The position numbers were made by a program, and so were the translations under genes. DNA of 64,000 nucleotides from the NCBI GenBank assembly GCA_024704765.1, contig JAKMXF010000210.1:310001-374000 (forward strand), written 5' to 3'. Every line of letters begins with the position of its first letter. Positions within the stretch are counted from its first letter, which is position 1. The notes beneath the pieces were generated by a model, which was not told the origin of the DNA, did no database searches, and saw only the letters and a list, made by a program, of their open reading frames with translations. Positions 45,001 through 61,600 of the stretch are shown in pieces. The DNA is from Oopsacas minuta (taxonomy: Eukaryota > Porifera > Hexactinellida > Lyssacinosida > Leucopsacidae).

Positions 45001-45353
45001 AGATAAGTGTTACTAAGTTGAGTAGCAATACCAGTTGCTAGCTTCACATTGTCTAGATCTACATTCAGCAGGAGAAAACTAAAAATGTTGAGTGTAGAGG
45101 TTGGTGATGAACAGCCAGACAACTGTACTGTCGGTACAGTAGATCCAGAAGGTGCCTGACTGCCTTGTAGATAGAACTTAGTGCAATCTAGATTTGTAAT
45201 ATCCACAGAGCTTATTCCTGCTATCTCAAAAGAGAGAGTCCCTTCATTGAGATCAAGATCCCAACTAGATATTTCAGTCAGAGATCGTACAGGGAGAATA
45301 AAGAGCAGTAGAAAACAGCCGAGTAACAAAATGTAGTAGCCAATACGATCCAT
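1..45353 (-). CDS. Giant secreted tandem-repeat protein (about 118 SbsA/Big_5-like units), C-terminus outside window
   Basis: The ATG at 45353 opens a signal peptide (residues about 1-24, MDRIGYYILLLGCFLLLFIL then PVRS), so the product is probably secreted or on the cell surface. Exons, read right to left: 45353-44916, 44856-44167, 44110-43834, 43777-43581, 43513-43244, 43190-42981, 42922-42548, 42490-41828, 41773-35981, 35922-26938, 26871-15446 and 15379-1 (open at the edge). All introns are GT-AG and 53-67 bp, and the domain reads through every junction in phase. The exons give about 14,900 codons. Each unit of about 120 residues contains P-x-L-x-S-F-x-L-D-L-N-x-G, then F-S-E-T-V-x2-S-S-L, L-T-G-G, D-L-N-x-I-K, T-Y-L-S and D-M-N-x-N. 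The F-S-E-x-V and D-x-N-G-N motifs resemble bacterial Big_5/SbsA Ig-like domains; that homology is inference. N-x-S/T sites are abundant and cysteine is scarce. Two one-base frame breaks lie near 15242 and 3194. A structural or adhesive matrix role is plausible but unproven. Confidence 0.85.
3192..3200 (-). other. Apparent -1 frame break inside exon 12
   Basis: The long frame ends at TAA (3194-3192) after T-N-N-T-D. The next frame resumes immediately as L-T-Y-L-I-I-T-I-S-V-V-D-L-N, which is the strand and helix expected at this place in the unit. One missing base, for example a T in the GATTAA stretch, explains it. Confidence 0.75.
15241..15243 (-). other. Apparent +1 frame break inside exon 12
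   Basis: Reading from the exon start, the frame gives Y-T-L-T then GGG AGG AGC and meets TGA at 15222-15220. Skipping one G gives the expected L-T-G-G-A-I-I and continues for thousands of codons. The run is GGG on the minus strand (CCC on plus), a typical place for a sequencing slip, but a true indel is possible. Confidence 0.8.
15446..26871 (-). other. Giant gene, exon 11 (11.4 kb, about 29 units)
   Basis: The exon is about 3,809 codons and ends in phase 2 with a GT donor at 15445-15444. The unit that starts P-Q-L-I-S is completed by F-T-A-D in exon 12. Adjacent units around 24290 and 23890 carry cysteine pairs. One unit near 19920-19790 has a longer insertion rich in asparagine, tyrosine and glycine with several cysteines. 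Confidence 0.85.
26938..35922 (-). other. Giant gene, exon 10 (9.0 kb, about 24 units)
   Basis: The exon is 2,995 codons open in phase 0, bounded by a 58-bp intron (35923-35980) and a 66-bp intron (26872-26937). The last unit is cut after its Y-F-Q strand and resumes at the start of exon 11 with E-I-I-D-I-N. Units are very regular, most with D-L-N-x-I-K and D-M-N-x-N motifs. Confidence 0.85.
35981..41773 (-). other. Giant gene, exon 9 (5.8 kb, about 16 units)
   Basis: The exon is 1,931 codons open without a stop. It starts after an AG at 41775-41774 and ends with a GT donor at 35980-35979, just after a T-F-D-E-T-V strand that continues in exon 10. Three consecutive units here carry a cysteine pair flanking the loop before the Y-L-S strand (around 40800, 40410 and 40050). 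Confidence 0.85.
41828..45353 (-). other. Giant gene, N-terminal exons 1-8 (small exons)
   Basis: Exon 1 (45353-44916) carries the signal peptide and the first, most divergent unit. Exon 2 (44856-44167) has two units. Exons 3 to 7 (277, 197, 270, 210 and 375 bp) split units in several places. Exon 8 (42490-41828) is 663 bp. Introns are 59, 56, 56, 67, 53, 58, 57 and 54 bp (the last is 41774-41827). All begin GT and end AG on the minus strand, and all are phase 0 except the phase 1 intron at 43778-43833. This mosaic of small exons contrasts sharply with the multi-kilobase exons that follow. Confidence 0.85.
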
Positions 45354-45830
45354 TTGTTACGTCACAGATAGAGAATCATAAATGTTAGTAGTTAATCCAA
45401 TAAATAATAAATCCAAAAGATAAGCAAAATATATCTAAAACAAACAAACAAACAAACAAGATATAAGCCTAAGTGAGTAATAAATACATGTTGTTCTTAC
45501 AGTATCCTAGCAGGAAGTGTAAACAAAGGATTTCTAACAAGAAATAATATTGAGAACTAGGGATTATGGTTATTCTCTTGTTCCATTTTGCAGTGTGGGA
45601 ACTATATTTAGTGTATTAAGTTTTACAGAGGAAATAGAGCACATACATGTCTCGGTATATGGCGGCCTGCCAAAAAAAAAGTACATAGACAAATAGAAAT
45701 AACAACAAACAATGGCATAATACATTAATAATAATAAGTAGAATATAAATAGTATTAATTCTGATATAAGAGATCGGGTCGGATAGAATACATCATCAAA
45801 GATAAAATATTGAATATCCGTATTATCAAG
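45354..45830. promoter_or_regulatory. Intergenic region upstream of the giant gene
   Basis: These 477 bases lie between the giant gene's ATG and the 3' end of the STPG2-like gene, both on the minus strand. I see no coding frame. The region should hold the giant gene's promoter and 5' leader plus the STPG2-like 3' end. It contains an AAAC simple repeat (45437-45459) and a run of nine A near 45672-45680. No clear TATA element was identified. Confidence 0.4.
45437..45459. repeat. (AAAC)n microsatellite
   Basis: A short simple repeat, about five copies of AAAC, in the spacer upstream of the giant gene. Confidence 0.9.
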
Positions 45831-48127
45831 TTATTGAACCACTACAAATTGAGAGGATTTGTTAGCTGAGCTAGCTCTATTAGGAGCTGAATGTTTGTGC
45901 ATAAGCCCAGTGTGATCTGCTGTATGTAGCGGATTGTCTAATGAAGCGTTATAGGTTCCCTTGAGGACACTAGAAGCGACTGTAGGGTGGAACTGGTATG
46001 AACCTGGTCCTGGTACGTCAGACTTAATATCAGTAAACCTAGAATATAAATTCAATCAAATAATCGTTTGCACAAAATATAAATATTTATCAGATGTAAC
46101 TTGCCTCCTAGATCTGGTCACTATAAGACCTGATGTTTTGTGAGATTTCTTCCCACTCTTTGACAGTAGATCAGGTTCCGTAGTTTCGTACATACCAGGT
46201 CCTGGGTTATCAGGATCTGTTGTCTCGGGGAGGGGATCTTTTGGTTTCAAGAATCGCTTGGAGGTTGTTAAGAATGGACCACTAGCTTGACCCACGAAAT
46301 GCGACCCTTCTTTTCCCTGTGTCATATCGTAGCTTGTAGCAACTTCATAAGAACCTGTACATAGGAATTAAATACAAATTTATGTATGATAACATAATAA
46401 AATTCACCTGGAGGAGGAATATCTTTGATAATAGGAGGAGGTGAATGAAGTCTCTTTGAGGTTGAAACGAAGTTAGCAGTTTTCTTCTTAGCGATAACAC
46501 TGTGATATTCTCCGCTCGGCTCTTCTTTAGGTTCATACTTTCCGGGACCAGGAATGATAGCATCTTGTTTTTTAGATAGAGGTAGTACACGCGGGGTTGT
46601 TGTACCAAACGCACCCTTCCTACAGCTCTCTAGGATAGCTTTACGACTGAGCTCTGCAGCAATACTGTTTATAGGGAAGTTATCGTATGCTCCAGGCCCA
46701 GGTGTTTGTCTAGGATTAATATAATAAAATGTCTATTGCTATGTTATGAATAGTGTTAGAATTATACCTTATATGATGTTGGGGCTTGAATCTTACAGCT
46801 GACTGCCCGAAAGGAGTATTCTTCATTCCGCTGATACGTCGTATGGTGTCTAGACTGGTACGAGGATCGTCATAAGATCCGGGAGCAGGTGTCTTGCCCT
46901 TCCCATCTGAGAACCTAGGAGCTGAAGAGCCGAATGGAGGTCTCTCTTCATTGCCCTCAGTATCCTATAATATTACTAATATCAATACAGCAAAATCCCG
47001 TTATATCGCTCAAGGTAAACGATAATTACTTCGATATAACCGGAAATCGATATAATCAACGAAATACAAATGTTACTTTGACGGTTCCACATTTCTACAA
47101 TTTAAGGTTTCGATATTAGTGGGTATTACATATATATATATATCCGTGTTCGTAATTATACTTACTTTTGTATTATCCTCGAATTGACTGGGAATCAGAT
47201 AAGCACCTGGTCCAGGAACTGCTTTCTTTGTGCTCTCTAGAACAACCAGTTCATGGTATCTAGGTATTTCACCCTTGGAAGAGCGGGAGGGGAAATTATG
47301 ATGTGTATTTCCGGTTGTTTCTATAGGGTCTGATGGTAAACCGCTTCTGGCCGGGGGAGGATCAAGTGACTGGTAATCCCCTGGACCAGGTCCCTCTCTA
47401 CCATCAAACCTTGTCCTATCTCCTGTCAAAGCTGCAAAATGGCAACCCTTATACCTACAAATAATATAAATTAGATAAATAAGAAATACACAAAATAGTT
47501 ATAATCCTACTTGTTGGTAGTGTGTGTTTCTCTGTAGTTAGGATAGTAGTAAGCTGGTCCCATTGTAGCATCAGAAACAGGGGCAGTGTGAGGAATCAAG
47601 AATCCTTCTCCGGTCTCTTCGTAACCGTAAGCTTGTCCGGTTGAAGGAATGGACGGGGCAACAGACTGACGTTGGAATTTCACACCTCCAGTCCTACGAG
47701 TTACAGTCCTAGACTTAGGAGCAGAACCAATTTTAAGTCCTGTCCCACTCCCCAGTTCCCCTGCTTTCATAGGAGAGCGGTTCTTGATCCAATCAGCTGA
47801 CTTACTTGTAGTGTAAGTTCCAGGGCCAGGCACTTGCATACTCTTCCTCCTAAATCGCTGAGTTTTGCTATCCATGGATCTCCCCCCTTTCACGTGGTCA
47901 AAGGGAAACTGTGGCATATAGTGAGCAGGGCCGGGGGTCTTGATAACCTGCTCATCAATATCCAAGAAAGTTGTTCTATCAGCCATTGAGAGGAAAGGAG
48001 CGAACCCGAGACTATACGACATTTTCGGGGCAATCTGGAGATCTTTACGCTCATACGAACCGGGCCCTACCTGTTTAGCCGTGGAGCTACTGGCCTCTGT
48101 CAATTGTCGATTCGCTCTGCCGTACAT
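45831..48127 (-). CDS. STPG2: STPG2-like sperm-tail PG-rich repeat protein
   Basis: Six exons join into 620 codons plus stop: 48127-47511, 47454-47166, 46964-46768, 46709-46408, 46354-46105 and 46038-45831. The protein has about twelve P-G-P-G-x-Y type motifs (V-G-P-G-S-Y, V-P-G-P-G-T-Y, G-P-G-P-G-D-Y, T-P-G-P-G-A-Y, I-P-G-P-G-K-Y, N-P-G-P-G-M-Y and others), the SHIPPO/STPG repeat of microtubule-associated ciliary proteins. The N-terminus (M-Y-G-R-A, then V-G-P-G-S-Y and A-P-F-L-S) resembles vertebrate STPG2 as I recall it; assignment to STPG2 rather than another STPG/ODF3 relative is tentative. The product probably acts in the axoneme. Introns are 53-201 bp; the one between exons 5 and 6 uses a GC donor (AG|GCAAGT). 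Exon 4 is read in the frame that gives T-P-G-P-G-A-Y, not in an overlapping frame that starts with ATG. Confidence 0.8.
46990..47040. repeat. Short inverted repeat in STPG2-like intron 2 (possible transposon remnant)
   Basis: GTTATATCG (47000-47008) and CGATATAAC (47032-47040) are perfect 9-bp inverted arms, and a third related copy follows at about 47048. The left side begins CAGCAAAATCCCGTTATATCG after a TA, a layout reminiscent of pogo/Tigger-type terminal repeats. No transposase or second terminus is seen, so this is weak. Confidence 0.3.
47131..47143. repeat. (TA)n microsatellite
   Basis: A short TA repeat within intron 2 of the STPG2-like gene. Confidence 0.8.
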
Positions 48128-48270
48128 TCACTAAATTATTTGAAACTCGCTTGTAAGAATATGAATATTTGTCTCAGGAATCCATAGTAATCTACACAGA
48201 CAGTAATTTATGCTTAGCTTATCAGCTTCTACTAACTATAAGATACAATTTATCTCCACAAAAAGCACAA
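48128..48270. promoter_or_regulatory. Shared (bidirectional) promoter region
   Basis: Only 143 bases separate the ATG of the minus-strand STPG2-like gene (48127) from the preferred ATG of the plus-strand membrane protein (48271). Both 5' leaders and any promoter elements must lie in this gap or overlap the genes. No specific element was recognised. Confidence 0.45.
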
Positions 48271-48813
48271 ATGTGTTTGATAATTAAATTCCTATTCTTA
48301 TTTGCTTTGATCGCTATCCACCTGCCCTCTGGTGCTGCAGGGGATAGGTATTCACGCTCTTACAGCTACTATTACAAATACAGGGCATATTATCGCTATT
48401 CCTATGTATATACAGTGTCAAGTGATAATAATAACGGAACTATTTGCGGATCAACGTGTGTAGCTGGTTCTGTGTTCACTACATTAGCTACACAACCGTG
48501 TCTTATCTGCTGCTTGATAGTGGTGGTGTATTTTATGTGTAAATGTAGCTGTGCAGCTTGTAACGGTGCATGTAAATCCTCCACGAGTCACGGAAGAGCT
48601 AATGATTCCCCTGTCATCGAGAGAAGTACTAGATCTCAAAGGAGAACTGGATGCATGAATGATATCATGTTGATGACAATGGTTGAAGATACGCCACCTC
48701 CATATTCTCCAGACATGCAGAAGCACCGACCTGAGCCAGAAAAAGTGTTAGAAGAGAAGCCCCCTGGCTATGAAGATATTTATAACGGAGCTCCCTACCC
48801 TGCCCAACAATAA
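48271..48813 (+). CDS. Small type I membrane protein with Tyr-rich ectodomain and PPxY motifs
   Basis: The preferred ATG at 48271 begins a signal peptide (M-C-L-I-I-K-F-L-F-L-F-A-L-I-A-I-H-L-P). An in-frame ATG at 48169 would add 34 residues and bury it. The mature part starts with a tyrosine/arginine/serine-rich stretch (S-Y-S-Y-Y-Y-K-Y-R-A-Y-Y-R-Y), followed by a short cysteine-containing segment and one transmembrane helix (around P-C-L-I-C-C-L-I-V-V-V-Y-F-M). The cytoplasmic tail has a juxtamembrane cysteine cluster (C-K-C-S-C-A-A-C), D-T-P-P-P-Y-S-P and K-P-P-G-Y-E-D-I-Y. PPxY motifs bind WW domains of Nedd4-type ligases, so an adaptor or trafficking role like that of Shisa or WBP1/VOPP1 proteins is possible. 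The length is 180 residues in a single exon. The family is not firmly recognised. Confidence 0.7.
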   Translation: MCLIIKFLFLFALIAIHLPSGAAGDRYSRSYSYYYKYRAYYRYSYVYTVSSDNNNGTICGSTCVAGSVFTTLATQPCLICCLIVVVYFMCKCSCAACNGACKSSTSHGRANDSPVIERSTRSQRRTGCMNDIMLMTMVEDTPPPYSPDMQKHRPEPEKVLEEKPPGYEDIYNGAPYPAQQ

Positions 48814-48835
48814 CCTGTGCGTGTGTGATATCTTA

Positions 48836-48841
48836 AATAAA
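48836..48841 (+). terminator. AATAAA polyadenylation signal
   Basis: A canonical AATAAA 23 bases after the stop codon of the small membrane-protein gene, on the same strand. Confidence 0.7.
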
Positions 48842-49336
48842 CATTCTCCCTAACATACAAATTTTATCTGTGTTTGATACAGTTTGCTTTCTCTAAGTGT
48901 GTTTTATTACTTTAATTCACTCAATAGGAATCCAAATTAAATTCAAATATTTTCTAACCCTATGTGTGTAGTAGTGTTGTATTGAGATCTGTTTCGTAAG
49001 AGATGAATAATTCCTTTTACATAGTTTTGATAAATCGTGAACTACGTAATTCACGTTTTAATTGGATTATTGCACCCCCACTACTGGTTAGTATTAGCGC
49101 ACACAACACTCTCAACAGCTGACATGTACCATTCAATAATTAGAGGATAATTGAGACTATTATGCTCCAAACCGAAATTACCCATTGTTACTTTCTTTTG
49201 CCTAGGAGCTATTGTGTGGCTGATATCGTTGGTGGTGTAGTATTCCGTTGGAGTAATTATGATCATATTCTATCAATATTAACCATTAATTGTCAATCTT
49301 AATACATTATTCTCATATATTAATTTTAGCCAGCTA
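48842..49336. promoter_or_regulatory. Spacer upstream of CTP synthase with a 20-bp near-palindrome
   Basis: No coding frame is convincing here. CGTGAACTACGTAATTCACG at 49036-49055 is a near-perfect palindrome (9 of 10 positions match), a candidate dimer-binding site about 280 bases before the CTP synthase ATG. TTAATTTTAG just before the ATG could be a 3' splice site of a leader intron; this is uncertain. Confidence 0.35.
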
Positions 49337-57981
<8,645 letters not shown>

Positions 57982-58623
57982 CTCTCAGTTAGTTCATTAG
58001 TCAATTCATTAGTCAATTCATTTTACCTCTAGCCTAAGCACTTAGACACGATTTCAAATTTAGAACTCAAATTCTAATTAAAACTCAACAGATTATGTTA
58101 CAAGTAGGCTCAATTAGTTATTTAGTCTCAAATGTTCTGTTTAGTTTAATTTCTTTTTGTTTCTATATTCGGAACTGTAATCACTTACATATTCAGAATC
58201 AACTTTCGCGTGTATATTTAGAATCTTATATTTTAATCAGTCAAGATATTTTTAGATTTTTTCCAATTTCAATTTTTGCATAGTATAGAAAGAAAACTCC
58301 AGAATTTGCATAATTCTTATGCTTGGCTACTGTTGATGTTTGTTCAGCGATAAATCGAAAGTTTAATAACATCGTTGCTATTTTGCAATTTATTGCTCAA
58401 TAATTTTTGTATCTCGCAAAATTAATGATTCTCAGCAATGTGATTGCTAATACTGTCTGTACTGACTTGTAGAAATCCATTTTAATCAGCCTGATTATTA
58501 TAATTATATTGTGCAAGCACTAAATGGTGAACTGTAAAGGTATTTGTTGCGAGTGTGTTTATCATATGATTGATCTTATTACTTAATGTTAATAAGCAGA
58601 ACAGTTAGCCGAAGTTGCAAAAC
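57982..58623. other. Intergenic spacer, CTP synthase to the UBC-LRR-RRM gene
   Basis: About 640 AT-rich bases. A direct duplication of a CATTAGTCAATT unit occurs near 58005-58030. No canonical AATAAA was found just after the CTP synthase stop. The promoter of the next gene should lie in the right half. No gene is supported. Confidence 0.5.
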
Positions 58624-61600
58624 ATGTCGAGACGTGGTTGTCGTCGTGGTAGAGGGAGAGGGGGTTATGTACGTGAAGACAGGACTAAACATTTTGAAAA
58701 GGTTCTCTTCACCCACTCTGAAGGTTCCGGTTCAGACCTGACAAGTCTTGATGCACTTAACTTTGCTTCCTATGAAGCACAACAAGATGTTACAAAACTT
58801 ACAAGTCCAGTTAAACGATTATTCAAAGATTATATTGAGGTTAAGAACTCTCCGCTTCCATTTGTTAGTATATCTCCACTACCCCATGATTTCTTCGAAT
58901 GGAGAGGGAATATATTTGGTCCTGCTGGTACTCAATATGAAGGAGGTATATTTCACTTCTGTATCGATTTCCCTGCTAACTATCCTCGTAGTCCTCCTTC
59001 TGTACGTATGTTAACTCGTATTCATCATCCTTGTGTATCCGGACAGACGGTCACACTCCCATTCTTAACTGCTTACGACGGAATAGGTTTAATTCCTAAC
59101 CGCTATGAAGTATGGACTCCCGAGTACACTGCTCTGTCTATCTTAATACAGCTTCAGAGCTTGTTGTTCCAAGGTACAGTCGAGACTGCACTTGAGAAAG
59201 TAGCTTTCGATAAATATGACCTGGAGAAACAGAAGTGGTTAACTGCTGTTAAGGGATCCGTGGAACAGAGTCACCGATACGAGGATGTTACCAGCAAGCA
59301 TCGTCCCAGACACCCTGTCCCCCCTCGTAACAACCCTACACGAGTTGAGAACTACCTAAACGAGAAGGCAACAATTAGACAGATCGGTGCTGAATGGGCC
59401 ATTTGCTTCTTCACAAAGAAAACTCATGAAGAGGCTGTACTCGGACTAGGGATAAATATATCAAAGAATGTTAGGACAGGAAAAATACAGACTGTATACT
59501 GCTCTCCTGATATAATTTCTCTCAATGCTTTCAACGGTCTGAAAATAAAACAAGCTTTTGGTGAGAACTTCTCTTACTTAATACCTGTCTACTTCGTTAG
59601 TACTCATTACGCTAAATGCAAACATTTGATCAAAACAGCTCTAGCACGTCTCTACACTGGTGCTCCTAATATAGAAGCATATAACAGTGATATGCCACTC
59701 GATTTCTTCCCTAAATGTTTGATTAAGCTAACTTTACAGTTTCTGGAGCGTAGTGGAGCTAAAGCTATGCGTTCTCTGAGTGCGTTTGGATACATGCATC
59801 GTGTTTTCCTACAGCTAGCTATAGAAGACCCTAAACTACAACAAGACTGCAAACTAGCTGTAAAACGGTTTGTTGAAGATCCTAAGAATAGAGATAAGGA
59901 TGCTATTGCTAGCGTAGCTGAGCTGCTAGTATTAATTTTAATGTCTGGTGACGCATGGACTGAGGAATTATGTGTAGCTTATGTTGAAGAGAACCTGGCT
60001 AGACATGTGTTCTGGATAACTAAGAGATTTCCAAAGTTAGACAGGTCAGATCCAAACCCAGAAGTTGATAAATTCCGCGCTGAGAAGAGTTTTGAAGTAA
60101 CCACATCTAATAATCGATTATTGATGATGCTACTCACATTTTCTAATCTATTCGCTGGTGGAAGTAGGACATTAGAGGATATAGCCAAACAATATGATGA
60201 TCATTTGGGGAGGATCCCACCTGCAATTATTGACCAACTTATAGCAGAGAAGGAGAAAGTACTGGAAGTAAGTACGTATAAGCGGTTATTTGAGATGGTT
60301 AGATATCCTGTCAGTACAGAGGACGATATCAACGATAAGCTGAGAGCTGCGGTAAATCACTCAGCTGCTAAAAAATACCATAGAGATCGTGGTATTGAGG
60401 TTGTATCACCAGAAGAGTTCGAGAAACAACGGCTAGGTAGTATTAAGCCTCTGAATGAAATGATTGTACAGAGTGGTTCTGGTGAAGAGTCTGAACTCCT
60501 TGATGAAGAAGGTGAATGGAAGAAACTAACTGACATCAGATTCGGATTTTCTGAATTACCTCAGGATTATACTAAGCTTACGGAGCCCTGGAGACAACTC
60601 TACTTGCAGTATTCTCTCCAAGAACTAGTATCAAAGCTGAATGATAATCCAGATTTCAACAGTCTCTATAAAACCACTGAAATCTGTAGTAAATACATTC
60701 AACGATTCGAAATAACAACCTTCAGGCCTGATAACATTAAATCACAGTTCTACTTCATAGCTAGAATTTTACAGAAACTCACTCAGCTATCTCATCTCAC
60801 AATTGTTAAGGGGGAGGTCGGATTGGGACAAAAGGGGTTCAAAGAGTTGATTAAGGGCCTCGAGAAAGCTTCTGGGTCATTACAAGTTCTAGACATGCGT
60901 TACAGCGATATAACCGAGACGAGTGTAGCAGCTCTAGCAGAGAGCCATCTCACATCTGACAGACTCTACAAGCTTAATTTAGAAGGAAATAATCTGGGAA
61001 TGAAGGGCACTGAAATGCTGGCTGAGCTTTTAACCAAACACCAGTCTTTACCTAACCTAACACATCTCAACTTAAGGGCTTGTAAAATCACTGATGCAGG
61101 AGCAAAAGGATTAGCAGAAGGCCTGCTTGTTAAGAAGAAGCTACTTATACTTAATCTCAGTAAGAATCAATTTCAAGCGGCTGGAATTGCTGCTATATTG
61201 AAAAATCTTGCTTACAGTGACGTCATTGAGGACGTGAACCTGTCGGAAATTTCCTTCTCTCCCGGTAGTGTTATGGATACTCATGAATTGGTTTTGGCAT
61301 TCGCTAAACTATTCAAACTCAATGTCTCACTAAAAACTATGAACTTCTGGAAAACACGTGTTGGCCCTTTCTTGAAAGATAATCCTATGAAAAATTTTGC
61401 TAGTTGTAGTACTATGGACTCTATGGACCTGGGCTCTACAGGCATGACCAGCTACAAATTGCTTGGACTTGGACTACTAAGCGAAGACAGTACATTAAGA
61501 GAACTTAATTTGGAGGGTAATTCCATGTCTACTTCAACTTTTGAATCTACTCTAAATCTATTTGACAAAGAAAAGAAGAATAAGTTTCCATCTTCTGTAC

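Larger units (their letters stand above)
1..45290 (-). repeat. Protein-level tandem repeat array, about 118 units of about 345-375 bp
   Basis: I counted the F-[ST]-[ED]-[EPST]-[VIM] core strand in order: 8 units in exons 1-8, 16 in exon 9, 24 in exon 10, 29 in exon 11 and 41 in the visible part of exon 12. Three units are split by the long-exon introns. At the DNA level neighbouring units are strongly diverged and no two look like recent copies, so the array seems old. Unit length is mostly 115-125 residues, with scattered short insertions between the L-T-G-G turn and the D-L-N-x-I-K helix. The count is by eye and may be off by a few. Confidence 0.85.

Noticed and set aside
1-45353. CRISPR-like or satellite repeat interpretation of the repetitive region
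   Set aside because: The repetition is at protein level only. DNA units are diverged and keep one reading frame, so this is a coding repeat array.
46345-46614. Minus-strand ATG frame overlapping STPG2-like exon 4
   Set aside because: It is in another phase. The spliced frame gives T-P-G-P-G-A-Y and I-P-G-P-G-K-Y and joins both neighbours, whereas this frame gives no PG motif.
58615-58623. Upstream start of the UBC-LRR-RRM protein at 58615
   Set aside because: That codon is TTG; the first ATG is at 58624.
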